Origin: UBA5793 sp040255465
GTDB taxonomy: Bacteria; Planctomycetota; Phycisphaerae; Phycisphaerales; UBA5793
Assembly (NCBI GenBank): GCA_040255465.1
Contig: JBDZVA010000002.1
Span: 248,001-312,000 of the forward strand
Direction of reading: 5' to 3'
DNA length: 64,000 nt
The notes under the pieces are model-generated. The model did not search any database. It saw only the letters and a program-made list of their open reading frames with translations, and was not told the origin of the DNA. Shown in pieces: positions 8,757 to 18,300 of the stretch; positions within the stretch are counted from its first letter, which is position 1, and the number at the start of each line of letters is the position of its first letter. The position numbers and the translations under genes are program-made.

Positions 8757-9682
8757 GACTGCATGTCCAGACCGAGATCGAGGTGGGCGGCCGAGTGGGT
8801 GAGGGCGCCGACGGCGATGCGATCGACCCCGGTGGCGGCGATGCTCGCGATGGTGTCGAGTCGGACGCCGCCCGAGGCTTCGAGTTCGACTTGAGGATTG
8901 AGATCATCGCGCGCCTTGACCGCTTCGCGCATTTGTGGTGCTGTCATGTTGTCGAGCAGAATGACGTCGACGATGCCACGCGGGCAATCGAGAACCGCTC
9001 GCAACTGTTCAGGCGAATCCACTTCGACCTCGACAAACCGCAACGCGAACCGGTCTCGCGCCTGGGCCAGGCGTTCGCTGAGCCAGCGCGTCAATTCCCT
9101 CGGATTAACCGCGGCGAGATGATTGTCCTTGACGAGGATGGCGTCGTAGAGGCCGAGACGGTGGCAATGGCCGCCGCCGCAGCGAACCGCGTATTTCTCA
9201 AGGCCGCGCCAGCCGGGGGTGGTCTTGCGCGTATCGAAGACGCGCGCGTTGGTTCCGCTTACGGCGCGGACGAATTGCTGCGTCAGCGTTGCGATTCCGC
9301 TGAGATGACTGAGAAGGTTGAGCAGGGGTCGCTCAAGAGAGAGCAGGTCCGCCTCGGGGCCGCGCACGGTTCCGGCGGTGGCAGCCGCATCGATCTCGCC
9401 GCCGTCCGCGACGAGAGGCTCGATGGTGCAGACACTGGCGTACGCCTCGACGAGATGGGGGACGGCTCGCCAGCCGCAGATTGTCCCGGTTGTCCGGGCA
9501 ACCACACTGGCCTGCACACGCTCGTCGTGCAGCATGAGCGATTGCGTCGTGATGTCGCCGGCTTTGCCCAGATCCTCATCGCGAGCCAGTTCGAATAGAG
9601 CCTGCAGCGCCGGGGCCGGGTTGAGTGCCTGAAACACCTGGTCGAGGGATAGCGCGTTGATATCGGGTAAGGCGAAGTTCAT
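8753..9682 (-). CDS. nadC: Nicotinate-nucleotide pyrophosphorylase, carboxylating (quinolinate phosphoribosyltransferase)
   Basis: Converts quinolinate and PRPP to nicotinate mononucleotide in de novo NAD synthesis. Seen: DTRKTTPGWR, KYAVRCGGGHCHR, ILVKDNHL, EVEVDS, LLDNM, EASGGV and DRIAVGALTHSA, the standard family blocks in order. The open frame extends upstream to 9949, but that part is low-complexity. The ATG at 9682 (MNFALPDINAL) gives the normal 309-residue length, although no good ribosome site is visible. It is the first gene of a two-gene unit with birA (4-base overlap). Both make or attach cofactors. Confidence 0.95.
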   Translation of the reverse strand: MNFALPDINALSLDQVFQALNPAPALQALFELARDEDLGKAGDITTQSLMLHDERVQASVVARTTGTICGWRAVPHLVEAYASVCTIEPLVADGGEIDAAATAGTVRGPEADLLSLERPLLNLLSHLSGIATLTQQFVRAVSGTNARVFDTRKTTPGWRGLEKYAVRCGGGHCHRLGLYDAILVKDNHLAAVNPRELTRWLSERLAQARDRFALRFVEVEVDSPEQLRAVLDCPRGIVDVILLDNMTAPQMREAVKARDDLNPQVELEASGGVRLDTIASIAATGVDRIAVGALTHSAAHLDLGLDMQS

Positions 9683-9716
9683 CGACCAAGTGTAGTGAGG
9701 CGGGCGAGCGAATTGG

Positions 9717-10505
9717 TCAGCGCCGCGCGCGCTGTCGCACGAGGCTGACGTTGAAGCCGCGAGCCCCGCGCGGAGTGAGTCGCACCTGGTCGCCTGCCCG
9801 TGCGTCCTGCTCAACAAACCACGAACGCCACGCTCGGGTGCGGAAGATGTTTCGCTTGCGGACAATGTCGGTCTCGATCGCGGCGCCGCGGACAAAGTGC
9901 AGGGTGAGTGGCCGGCCCGTCTCGGCTCTGGTTGGCCCGCCAAAGGCATCAGCTGGAAATCGATTGGTCAGACCCGTCAGGTAGATGTGGCCGTACCGGA
10001 TGTTCGCCTCGGTGAGTGTGATGAGCAACGGCTGACGCGATGCGCGATTTCCATCCTTCGCCCAAGCCACGCCACCGCTGGCTTTCGAAGGCAGACAGCC
10101 CGGGTACACATCCTCCCGGTCAGGCAGGCACTGCCACGCGACGCCGTGGTGCGGTCGCATGCGCGGCCCAAAGCGGATCGGTTCGACGCTGCTCATCCAG
10201 ATGAGGGTTGCGAATCGCGCTTGTCGCCGCGACCGCCAGAACTCCGCGGTTCCTCCGATCCAGTCGTTGTAGTCGCGGCGGATGCGATCGACATCTCGCG
10301 GGGTGAGATCGCGCATGAACAGAACGTGGTCGACGAGGGCCGTCCCAAGAAACGGGCCGCCCGATTGCTTGAGGTACAACCGCTCACCGGCCTCAACTGC
10401 TTCAAATGGAACCCGGTTGGTCATGGTCAGGCGCATCTCGATCGACTTGCGGCCGTCGAGAATGGCCTGAAGGTAGGGGGCTTGCAGGATCGCAACGTGG
10501 ATCAT
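9717..10505 (-). CDS. ASCH/PUA-like domain protein with possible C-terminal DNA-binding pseudobarrel
   Basis: Start ATG 10505 has GGAG six bases upstream. The N-terminus (residues 1-100) resembles the ASCH/PUA-like fold: ILQAPYLQAILDGRKSIEMR matches the recurring 'I..G.K..E.R' start, and GERLYLKQSGGPFLGTALV fits its later strands. Residues ~165-262 (NIRYGHIYL, FPADAFGG, GRPLTLHFVRG, GDQVRLTP, FNVSLVR) have the strand spacing of B3-type or restriction-enzyme pseudobarrel DNA-binding domains. ASCH proteins are thought to bind RNA or modified nucleotides. The second domain is my reading and unproven. It is divergent from the beta-CASP nuclease, with 118 bases between starts. Confidence 0.65.
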   Translation of the reverse strand: MIHVAILQAPYLQAILDGRKSIEMRLTMTNRVPFEAVEAGERLYLKQSGGPFLGTALVDHVLFMRDLTPRDVDRIRRDYNDWIGGTAEFWRSRRQARFATLIWMSSVEPIRFGPRMRPHHGVAWQCLPDREDVYPGCLPSKASGGVAWAKDGNRASRQPLLITLTEANIRYGHIYLTGLTNRFPADAFGGPTRAETGRPLTLHFVRGAAIETDIVRKRNIFRTRAWRSWFVEQDARAGDQVRLTPRGARGFNVSLVRQRARR

Positions 10506-10623
10506 CTGAGGCTCCGGTGTCGCCGGGACGCGGCCCATTCTAACGCCCCAGCGTCGGCCAACGGCCACTCTCAGGGGCTTATGCGCTTGCCATTGGGCCG
10601 CGCGGTCGCTACGGCTTAGTTCT

Positions 10624-12024
10624 ATGGACATTACTTTTTACGGCGCGGCACGCGAAGTCACCGGTTCCTGTTTTCTCATTCGATACCGGGATCGACGCAT
10701 TCTCTTTGACTGCGGCATGAGGCAGGGCTCACGCGAGGCAGACAAGAAAAACCGTCGCAAGTTCTCTTTCAAGGTTGGCGATCTCGATGCGGTGGTCCTC
10801 TCGCATGCCCACCTCGACCACTGCGGCTTGCTACCCAAACTCGCCGCAGCGGGCTACGCCGGGCCGATCTACGCCACGCCGGCCACGATCGCGCTCGCCG
10901 AAATCATCCTGCGCGACTCGGCCCACATTCAGGAGTCGGACGCCAAACGCGAGACGCGCTGGCGCGAGCGCAAGGGCAAGTCCGCGGTGGAACCGAACTA
11001 CACCACAGAAGACGCTGAAAAGGTTTTTCCGCTTTTCAAGCCCGTGAAGTACTGGCAGGACTTGCAGCCCTTCGAGGAGGTCACGTTCCGATTCCATGAC
11101 GCTGGCCATATTCTCGGCTCAGCCATCACCGAGTTTGAACTCGGGACAGGCGGCAACATGCGGCGTCTGGTCATGTCCGGTGACCTTGGCCCCGATCACC
11201 AGGCGCTTATTCGCGACCCCGAAACGCTTGAGCACGCGCACGCGCTGGTGATGGAGTCGACCTACGGCGATCGCGATCATCGCCCGAAGGAGGAGACGCT
11301 TGCGGAGCTTGAAACGGTGCTGCAGGAGGCTCGCAAGACTGGCGGGCACGTCATTATCCCGGCTTTCGCCGTGGGTCGCACGCAGTCTCTGATCTACCGC
11401 CTGGCGGAGCTCGATCGCGAAGGCCGTCTGCCCTTTCGCGAGGTCTACATTGACAGCCCCATGGCGCTGACGACGACCGGCCTGTACTGCCGCAACACGG
11501 GGCTGTTTGATGATGAGACGGTCAAGCTCATTGAGAAGGGGTTTGAGCTCTGCGATCTGGACTTTGTCCACTTCACGCACACGGTTGAGGAATCCAAGGC
11601 GCTGAATGAACTGAAGCGGCCGGCGATCATCATCGCCGCCAGCGGCATGTGCACCGGCGGGCGCGTGCTGCACCATCTCAAGCACAATCTTTGGCGGCGC
11701 GAAGCGCATGTCGTCTTTGTCGGATACCAGGGTCGCGGTACGACCGGGCGTCAGCTCGTGGACGGCGCCAAGTCGGTCCGCATCTATGGCGAGCAGATCG
11801 CCGTCAAGGCCCACATCCACACCATCAACGGCTTCTCCGCCCACGCGGGCCGAAGCGATCTGCTCCGCTGGCATGACCATTTCACCAAGGGCAATCCTCA
11901 GACCATGCTGGTGCACGGCGAAGAGGACTCCATGGCCGCACTGGCCGAGGCCCTGGAACATCGGCGTCATACCAGGCCAGCCATGCCCAAGGAAGGCGAG
12001 ACGATCAGTTTCGGTCGGGATTGA
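10624..12024 (+). CDS. Metallo-beta-lactamase/beta-CASP RNase (CPSF73/YSH1-like exonuclease family)
   Basis: Zinc-dependent RNA-processing nuclease. Metal ligands are visible: HAHLDH (61-66), His162 in DAGHILGSA, and Asp187 in SGDLG. The beta-CASP part follows: ESTYGDRDH (211-219), PAFAVGRTQ, a C-terminal ASGMCTGGR, and HTINGFSAHAGR near the end. Length (466) fits the bacterial/archaeal CPSF73-like branch rather than RNase J, which is longer. The gene is transcribed alone and divergently from the ASCH-like gene. It likely acts in RNA maturation or decay; the substrate cannot be told. Confidence 0.93.
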   Translation: MDITFYGAAREVTGSCFLIRYRDRRILFDCGMRQGSREADKKNRRKFSFKVGDLDAVVLSHAHLDHCGLLPKLAAAGYAGPIYATPATIALAEIILRDSAHIQESDAKRETRWRERKGKSAVEPNYTTEDAEKVFPLFKPVKYWQDLQPFEEVTFRFHDAGHILGSAITEFELGTGGNMRRLVMSGDLGPDHQALIRDPETLEHAHALVMESTYGDRDHRPKEETLAELETVLQEARKTGGHVIIPAFAVGRTQSLIYRLAELDREGRLPFREVYIDSPMALTTTGLYCRNTGLFDDETVKLIEKGFELCDLDFVHFTHTVEESKALNELKRPAIIIAASGMCTGGRVLHHLKHNLWRREAHVVFVGYQGRGTTGRQLVDGAKSVRIYGEQIAVKAHIHTINGFSAHAGRSDLLRWHDHFTKGNPQTMLVHGEEDSMAALAEALEHRRHTRPAMPKEGETISFGRD

Positions 12025-12029
12025 GCGAT

Positions 12030-12902
12030 TCAACCCGGGTCGTCATCAGCGTTCAGTTGCGCGATGACTTCCGCCAGCGCCTCGCGCCAGTGTCGCGGCC
12101 GACAGCCGAGCGTGCGTTCGAGTCGATCAAGGCCGAGCGTTGAGTAGCGCGGTCGAGTGGCTGGCGTGGGATAGTCAGCCGTCGTGCAGGGGTTGACGGT
12201 CGCGCCCGGCGCGCCCAGGTCGCGAATCGCGCAGGCGAATTCGTACCAGGTGGTTTCGCCGTCGTTTGCTGCGTGAACGGTGCCGCGGAAGGGTGTCTCC
12301 ATGAGATCAGCGGTGATTCTTGCAAGGTCATCGCAACACGTTGGCCGGCCCTGCTGGTCGTTGATCACGCGAACCTGTCCCGCCACCTGCAGACGGTCGA
12401 GTATGGTGCGTACGAAGTTGCGGCCGTGTGCGGCGTAGAGCCACGAACTGCGGATGATCAGGTGCTCGACGCCGCTGTCGCGCACGGCCTGCTCACCGGC
12501 GAGCTTCGATCGGCCGTATTCATTGATGGGCCCGGTGGGGTCATCTTCGCGCCAGGGACGATTGGATGAGCCGTTGAAGACGTAGTCGGTCGAATAGTGA
12601 ATGAGTTTTGCGCCACGGGCGACGCAGGCGCGGGCCACCTCGCCGACGGCTGTGGCATTGAGCAGGTGGGCCGCATGAGAATCGCTTTCGGCACCGTCAA
12701 CGTTCGTGTATCCCGATGCGTTGATCACCCAGTCTGGTGCGTGCTCCCGAACGGTGGCTTCGACCTGATCCGGCTGTGTGATGTCAAGATCATCGATGGT
12801 CAGAAAGGTCCAGTTGCCATTCTCGCCACGACTGAGCGCGAGACGCTGCAGCGACGTCGCGAGCATTCCTCCGGCACCGAGAACGATGATCCGATCGCTC
12901 AT
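12030..12902 (-). CDS. rfbD: dTDP-4-dehydrorhamnose reductase
   Basis: Last step of dTDP-L-rhamnose synthesis: NAD(P)H reduction of dTDP-4-dehydro-L-rhamnose. Extended SDR fold with GAGGMLA (nucleotide loop, residues 7-13), INASGYTNVDGAE, STDYVFNG and the catalytic YGRSK. RSSWLYAAHGRNFV and INDQQGRPT are family-specific. Its ATG overlaps the stop of the upstream glycosyltransferase as ATGA (12902-12899), suggesting coupled synthesis of the donor sugar and a transferase. An RmlC-like gene lies 2 kb away on the other strand; RmlA and RmlB are not in the window. Confidence 0.94.
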   Translation of the reverse strand: MSDRIIVLGAGGMLATSLQRLALSRGENGNWTFLTIDDLDITQPDQVEATVREHAPDWVINASGYTNVDGAESDSHAAHLLNATAVGEVARACVARGAKLIHYSTDYVFNGSSNRPWREDDPTGPINEYGRSKLAGEQAVRDSGVEHLIIRSSWLYAAHGRNFVRTILDRLQVAGQVRVINDQQGRPTCCDDLARITADLMETPFRGTVHAANDGETTWYEFACAIRDLGAPGATVNPCTTADYPTPATRPRYSTLGLDRLERTLGCRPRHWREALAEVIAQLNADDDPG

Positions 12903-13795
12903 GGGGTCGGCCGCTCACGGAGTTGCCGATGGGTGTCCAGTCCGGCGCGCCAACTTGGAGCAAAAGGGTGCTTCGAGCCGCGCATCGCGAGTGTCGATCT
13001 GAGCAGAAGACTCATCACAAGCACTTCCCAGCGCGGTCGGTGCTTGGCAAGGTAGCGAACAAGGCTGCTTCGCGTGTGCACCTGGCGAGCGGGATCGGCC
13101 GGCCGCTGGGCGTTGGGTGAGCTGTGCACGACGCTCCACGTCGGATCGAAGCGGACCCGCCATCCGGCATCGAACAGACGTTTGCAGAGGTCGGTTTCCT
13201 CGTAGTCCAGAAACATGGCGTCGTCGAAGCCGCCGAGTTCCTCAAACGCCTCCGCGCGCAGAGCCAGGCAGGCGCCGGTCGCCCAATCGACATCGCAAGC
13301 GGTGCGAGGTGTCGCTCGATACTTGCGGGTCTTTCGCGGACGCATCCGGCCCGCGACGAGGCTGGCGAGCGTGGGAAAGTGGCCCACGCTTGGCTGGATG
13401 CCGCCGCCCAGTTCGGGTGGATCGAGCAGCAGGGGCGCGACGCACGCGGCATCCGGATCCACTCGCGCAATCGTCGCGAGCAAGGCCGCGATGGAGCCGT
13501 CCGGGAAGATCAGATCGGAATTGCATGCGACAACCCAGGTCGGCCGGGTTTTCATCGAGAAGTAGGCTCGATTGATCGCCCCGCCATAGCCGTAGTTGTC
13601 GTGGAAGTCAGTGCATTCGATCCAGGGGAATGCTTCGAGCGACTGGACGGTTGATGCAGAGCACTGGTTGGTCACGACCCTGACGGAGACTGGGCCGCCT
13701 GGCTCAAGTTGGGGGCGCAGCGATGTGAGAAGGGCGGCCAGGTCGTTGCCGGCTTCGCCGCTCGCGATGATGATGAGTTCGATTCGAGGTGGCAT
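12899..13795 (-). CDS. Family 2 glycosyltransferase, rhamnosyltransferase-like
   Basis: GT-A fold transferase. Visible: the N-terminal LIIIASGEAGNDLAALLTSL, VVACNSDLIFPDGS (metal-binding DxD region, here NSD), and a late block WATGACLALRAEAFEELGGF followed by FLDYEETDLCKRL. Those two blocks are typical of WbbL/rhamnosyltransferase-type GT2 enzymes. It overlaps rfbD by four bases, so a rhamnosyl donor is a reasonable inference. No transmembrane helix is seen. Probable role: surface polysaccharide or glycan assembly at the cytoplasmic face. Confidence 0.88.
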   Translation of the reverse strand: MPPRIELIIIASGEAGNDLAALLTSLRPQLEPGGPVSVRVVTNQCSASTVQSLEAFPWIECTDFHDNYGYGGAINRAYFSMKTRPTWVVACNSDLIFPDGSIAALLATIARVDPDAACVAPLLLDPPELGGGIQPSVGHFPTLASLVAGRMRPRKTRKYRATPRTACDVDWATGACLALRAEAFEELGGFDDAMFLDYEETDLCKRLFDAGWRVRFDPTWSVVHSSPNAQRPADPARQVHTRSSLVRYLAKHRPRWEVLVMSLLLRSTLAMRGSKHPFAPSWRAGLDTHRQLRERPTP

Positions 13796-13958
13796 GGCGA
13801 ACGAAAGCGGGTGCGGTAGTATCCAGAACCGCTCATTGGTCTTGCAGTGTGTGGATCCGGGGGTCTGTGGGTTGTCCGATGCCGCGGATCAGGACTATAA
13901 CCGAGGGATTGTATGAGGCGACCAGGCGGAGCCGAGCCGGTGAGCCATGGAGAACCGC

Positions 13959-14591
13959 ATGAGCCGCATGATCGACCAACCGGTGCCCGAGGCGATGGCT
14001 GACGGGCGGCTCGCGCGCTTCGAGCCCCAGCGGCTCGGCAAGTTCTGGGATGAGATCGAGGTCGGGGATCGACTGACCGATTTTCCGCATCACGTGGTCA
14101 CGATCACGGAGGACATGGTCGTTCGGTTCGCGGAGTTGACGGGCGACCTGAATCCGCTTCATGTCGATCATGAGTTCGCCATGCGCAGCGTCTATCGCCG
14201 GACCATTACGCACGGCGCTTTTCTGACCTCGCTGGCAATCGGCCAGTACCACCGCTGCGATTACACCTACGGCACGATCCTGGCTCTCTCGACGCTGTCC
14301 ACGCGATTCCTCCAGCCTTCGTACGTTGGCGATCAGTTGTACCTTGAAATGCGCGTGGTCGGCAAAGCGGAGTCGGGCCACCCGAAGCGCGGCATGGTGA
14401 AGTATCACGCCTGGATGCGCCGGGCCAATGACCATGTCGCGATCATTCGACTCGATTTCGAACTGCTCGTGCTGCGTCTGGCCGGGCGTCGCGGACTCGA
14501 ACGACTCGGCGTAACCGAGGACGTGCTGGCGAATCGCCAGTTTCGCTCTGAGACGGACCCGCCCGCACCTCCCGGTATCGATTATCCGTGA
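13959..14591 (+). CDS. MaoC-like (R)-specific enoyl-CoA hydratase/dehydratase
   Basis: Hot-dog-fold hydratase. The catalytic motif is clear: a hydratase-2 Asp and His in GDLNPLHVDHEFA, followed by RTITHGAF. Substrates are normally trans-2-enoyl-CoA or related acyl-CoAs. I chose ATG 13959 because GGAG lies six bases upstream; ATG 13947 is an alternative four codons earlier. The C-terminal ~40 residues (GRRGLERLGVTEDVLANR...) extend past the domain and look disordered. It is divergent from the glycosyltransferase. It is not adjacent to the beta-oxidation genes at 36-41 kb. Confidence 0.85.
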   Translation: MSRMIDQPVPEAMADGRLARFEPQRLGKFWDEIEVGDRLTDFPHHVVTITEDMVVRFAELTGDLNPLHVDHEFAMRSVYRRTITHGAFLTSLAIGQYHRCDYTYGTILALSTLSTRFLQPSYVGDQLYLEMRVVGKAESGHPKRGMVKYHAWMRRANDHVAIIRLDFELLVLRLAGRRGLERLGVTEDVLANRQFRSETDPPAPPGIDYP

Positions 14592-14613
14592 GCCTCGCCC
14601 GGTCCCGGGTAGA

Positions 14614-14709
14614 ATGAGCGTCTACGAAGTGGCCAGTCGTGAAGAGGTCGTCGCACCCGATTCCATCGAGTCCGACGTCGTCCCCAGCAGTGCGAGTCCC
14701 GAACCATGA
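14614..14709 (+). CDS. Possible 31-residue upstream ORF coupled to the RmlC-like gene
   Basis: A short ORF (MSVYEVASREEVVAPDSIES..., acidic and proline-rich) begins at ATG 14614. Its TGA overlaps the ATG of the next gene (ATGA, 14706-14709), the arrangement used for translational coupling elsewhere in this window. Its ribosome site is poor (GGGT three bases before the ATG), and the following gene has none of its own, which would fit coupling. It could also be chance or an untranslated leader. Confidence 0.3.
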   Translation: MSVYEVASREEVVAPDSIESDVVPSSASPEP

Positions 14710-15194
14710 GTGATCTGTTGCGGTCAGAACAGGGCGAGTCCCTCGCGGAGTTCAAAGCCCGATGCGAGAAAGCCTCTACGCCCGGGTTTTTCCCGTTGAG
14801 CGTCTGGGTGGACGATCGCGGCTGGTCGTTTATGGGACTCATGGCCGGCATCCTCAGTGGCGGCCAGATCAACTACTCGGTGCAGCAACCCGGCGTCATC
14901 AAGGCCTGGCACCTCCACGAGCGGCAGACCGACGTCTGGTGCCTGCTGCACGGCTGCATCAAAGCGGCCGTCATGACGCGCGACGGCAAGAACCGCTGGA
15001 CGGTTCCCATGGGTGAACGCAATCCCGGCGTGCTCGTCATCCCGACGAACCTCTGGCACGGCGCCATGACGATCGGTCCGGCTCAGGCCGGCTTGCTGTA
15101 CTACGTCAATCAGGAGTACGACCCGAAGCGGCCTGACGAGCATCGCCAGGCGCACGATTGGCAGTGGAATCCATGGTTTGTCCAGCCGCGATGA
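14706..15194 (+). CDS. RmlC-like dTDP-4-dehydrorhamnose 3,5-epimerase family protein (cupin)
   Basis: Single-domain cupin of 162 residues. Family features: DDRGWSFMG, INYSVQQPGVIKAWHLHERQ (cf. the RmlC 'N.S....G..RG.H.H..Q' block), RNPGVLVIPTNLWHG and LLYYVNQEYDPKRPDEHR. RmlC interconverts 4-keto sugar nucleotides before reduction by RfbD, which is encoded nearby. At 162 residues it is slightly short for RmlC (about 180), and some cupins in this clade act on other dTDP sugars. It starts within an ATGA overlap with a 31-codon ORF. Confidence 0.78.
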   Translation: MSDLLRSEQGESLAEFKARCEKASTPGFFPLSVWVDDRGWSFMGLMAGILSGGQINYSVQQPGVIKAWHLHERQTDVWCLLHGCIKAAVMTRDGKNRWTVPMGERNPGVLVIPTNLWHGAMTIGPAQAGLLYYVNQEYDPKRPDEHRQAHDWQWNPWFVQPR

Positions 15195-15315
15195 CCGGCT
15201 GTCCGACGAAATGCGAGTGATCGATGCAAAGTTTGGCTCGTGCCGTTCCCGCCGTCGAAGACGGGCCGGATGTGCGTGAGTGTGAGTCAGGTCGAGTATT
15301 CTGGAGAGCGAATCT

Positions 15316-18300
15316 ATGTTCAAGCCGTTCCACGCTCGGTGTCTTCGGTCCAGAAGATCCTCAAGGGAGGATTCTCTGACGGGTGTTTCGAGGATGGCAT
15401 TCCAGTCTCTTGAACCGCGCAAATTGCTCTTCGGCAATCCGGTATTCGACATTGCTTCGCTCGACGGGCAGAACGGTTTTTTCATCCCTGGTGTTGAGGC
15501 ATCCGGTCAACTGGGGTTTGCCGTCACGGCCCTGGGAGATCTCAACGCTGATGGCATCGACGACCTGGCTGTGAGCGCGCCCTCTGCCGGGTCGCCCTAT
15601 CCGGACGGCCGAATCTATGTGATCTTCGGCGCGGCCGGCCTGGGCTCGAGCGGACAGATCGACCTGACCGCACTCAACGGCGCCAACGGATTTGTACTGC
15701 ATGGGCCCCTCGATAATGCAAGCCTGGCCGGCTGGAGCATCTCGTCCGCCGGTGATCTGAACAACGACACGATTGACGATCTGGTGATCGGCGCGCCGGC
15801 CGCGAACACCGCTTTCGTCGTCTTTGGCAGCGCCGGGGTCGGGGGCTCGGGCGTTGTTGATCTCGATGCCCTTGACGGCAGCAATGGGTTCAAGATCCTG
15901 GGTCGCCCAAGCGAGGATACTCTCGGCTTTACCGTGGCGAGCATCGGCGATGTGAATGATGACGGGGTGAACGACATTCTCTTTGGTTCGCCGACAAGCA
16001 ACAACGATCAGGGCATTGCCTACGTCGTCTTTGGGGCCAGCGGGATCGGCGCTTCCGGCGTACTGAACGTGACGACGCTCGACGGCACAAACGGCCTGAT
16101 CATCGAATCCGGAAGTCCGAGTGCCGATCAGTTCGCCTGGCGCGTCGGGCGCGTGGGGGATCTCAACTTCGACGGCGTCGATGACATTGCAATCGGCTCA
16201 CTTGAATCGGCGTCGAATTCCTCCGGCGCCGCGTACATTATCTTCGGAGCGGCCGGAATCGGCTCACAGACCGGCGGGTACATCTACGCAAACACGCTCG
16301 ATGGCACAAACGGCTTCAAGACAAAAGGGTTGAGCGACAACAGCCTGCTCGCCACCAGCATCTCTGGCGGGGATGTCAACGGCGATGGAATTGACGACCT
16401 CCTCCTCGGCAGCATCACCCAGAGCGCCTTTGTCATCTTCGGGGCCGCTGGAATCGGTGCGAGCGGCCAGTTCAATCTCGCATTGCTCGATGGCAGCAAT
16501 GGCTTCGTGGCATCGCTGCCCGCCGGAGTCGCCGCGTATATTGCGGAGGTTGGAGATCTCAATGATGACGGCTTCAGCGATGTGGCCGTCGGATCGGACG
16601 GCACCAGCGAGGTGTTCGTCTTCATTGGAGGTCCGACCGTCGGGAGCGGCGGCCTGCTGGACCTGGATATGCTCGACGGCGAAAACGGTTTTGTCATCCA
16701 GGGAGTTGAGCTCAACACCGGATTCATCGGTGACGCCATCTCCTTTGGCAGAGATGTCAACGATGATGGTCGATTCGACCTGCTCATTGGCGCCTCGAAC
16801 ACCAACTCAAATACCGGTGCGGCCTACGTGCTGTTTGGCATCAGCGTCAGAAGCCTCAGCGCCCCGGTCAACCTGACGGCAACCGCCCTGGACGGGATGT
16901 CCGTCGAACTTCAGTGGGATGACACGACCTTCTTCGAAGATGGATTTGAGATTGAAAGATCTCCCGATGGAACGACGGGCTGGACGTTTGTGGCGCCGGC
17001 GCCGCCGAGTGATGGCAACTCGGGGTCGCTCACTTACCAGGACGGAAGCCTCCAGCCCAACACCGAGTATTTCTATCGCATTCGGGCGTACAACCAGTTC
17101 GCCTACTCCTCCTATTCAAACGTCGCGAGCGCCACGACGGGTGACCTTGTGCCCGATGCGCCGACGAATCTTCAGGCTGCGGCGCTCTCCGATACCGCTA
17201 TTCGACTCACCTGGGACGACAATTCGAACAATGAAACGGGATTCAACGTCTACCGCCTCGAGGGCGAGTTCATGACCCTGGTCGGGACGGTCGGCACGAA
17301 TATCACGACAATTGACGACACCGATCTCTTGCCCAATTCGCCGTACTACTACATCGTCCGCGCGTTCAACGATGTGGGGGAGTCTGACGACTCCAACATC
17401 GCCTTCGCCATCACGGATGGCGGAATGCTCACCGTTCCCGTCGCCCCTTCGGGGTTGAGTGCGGCGGCGATCTCACAGAGCGAGATTCAGTTGAACTGGA
17501 GCGACAACTCGAACAACGAAGAGGGGTTCATTATTGAGCGTGCCGTCGACCCGAACTTGATCTGGTTCCAGATCGATACGGTGCAGCCGAATCAGACACA
17601 GTACGTGAACATGAGCCTGCCTGCGGATTCGACCTACTTCTACAGAGTTCGCGCTTTCAACGCCGCAGGAACATCGGCCCCCAGCAACGTAGCGGGCGCC
17701 ACGACGTCCGGATCTCAAGGCGGGCAGCGACGCGTGGAGTTTACCGATGGCGACGGCGATGTGGCGATCTTCAGCCTCGTCGGTGTCTCAGGGACGATTT
17801 CGTTTACGAGCTTTGGCGATGGCGGCGGAATCGAGACCCTGTACGTCGCCCCGAGTCAGCCTGGCGTGGGCAGCTTGAACGTCTCCATCGTGCAGGCCAT
17901 CGGTGGCGATGGTCGGGTACAGATCGGCAAACTCCAGGGTGACATCTCGCTTGGTGACCTCTTCGTCCGCGTTTCGACGATCAACTTCGCCTCGGTCGAT
18001 ATCGTCGGTGAGGGCGTGTGGTTGTGCAATGTGAATCGCGCGTCCTTTGGCGATCTCACCGGCGCCGCGTCGATCGAGGGACAAGTCGCCGATCTCACGT
18101 TGCGCGACGTGGATACGACCGGCAGCATTTCCCTGTGTGATGTTTTCAACTTCAAGGCGCGTTCGCTCGTGCTCGGCGGCGGGTTTGACTCGCGCTCCGT
18201 GGCCAATTTTGTCGTGGACGGGCATGCCGACTTCGGTCTGACCACCACCTCCGACATCGGGCTTGGCTCGATGCGCATCGGCGGGAACGCGATGTTGAGT

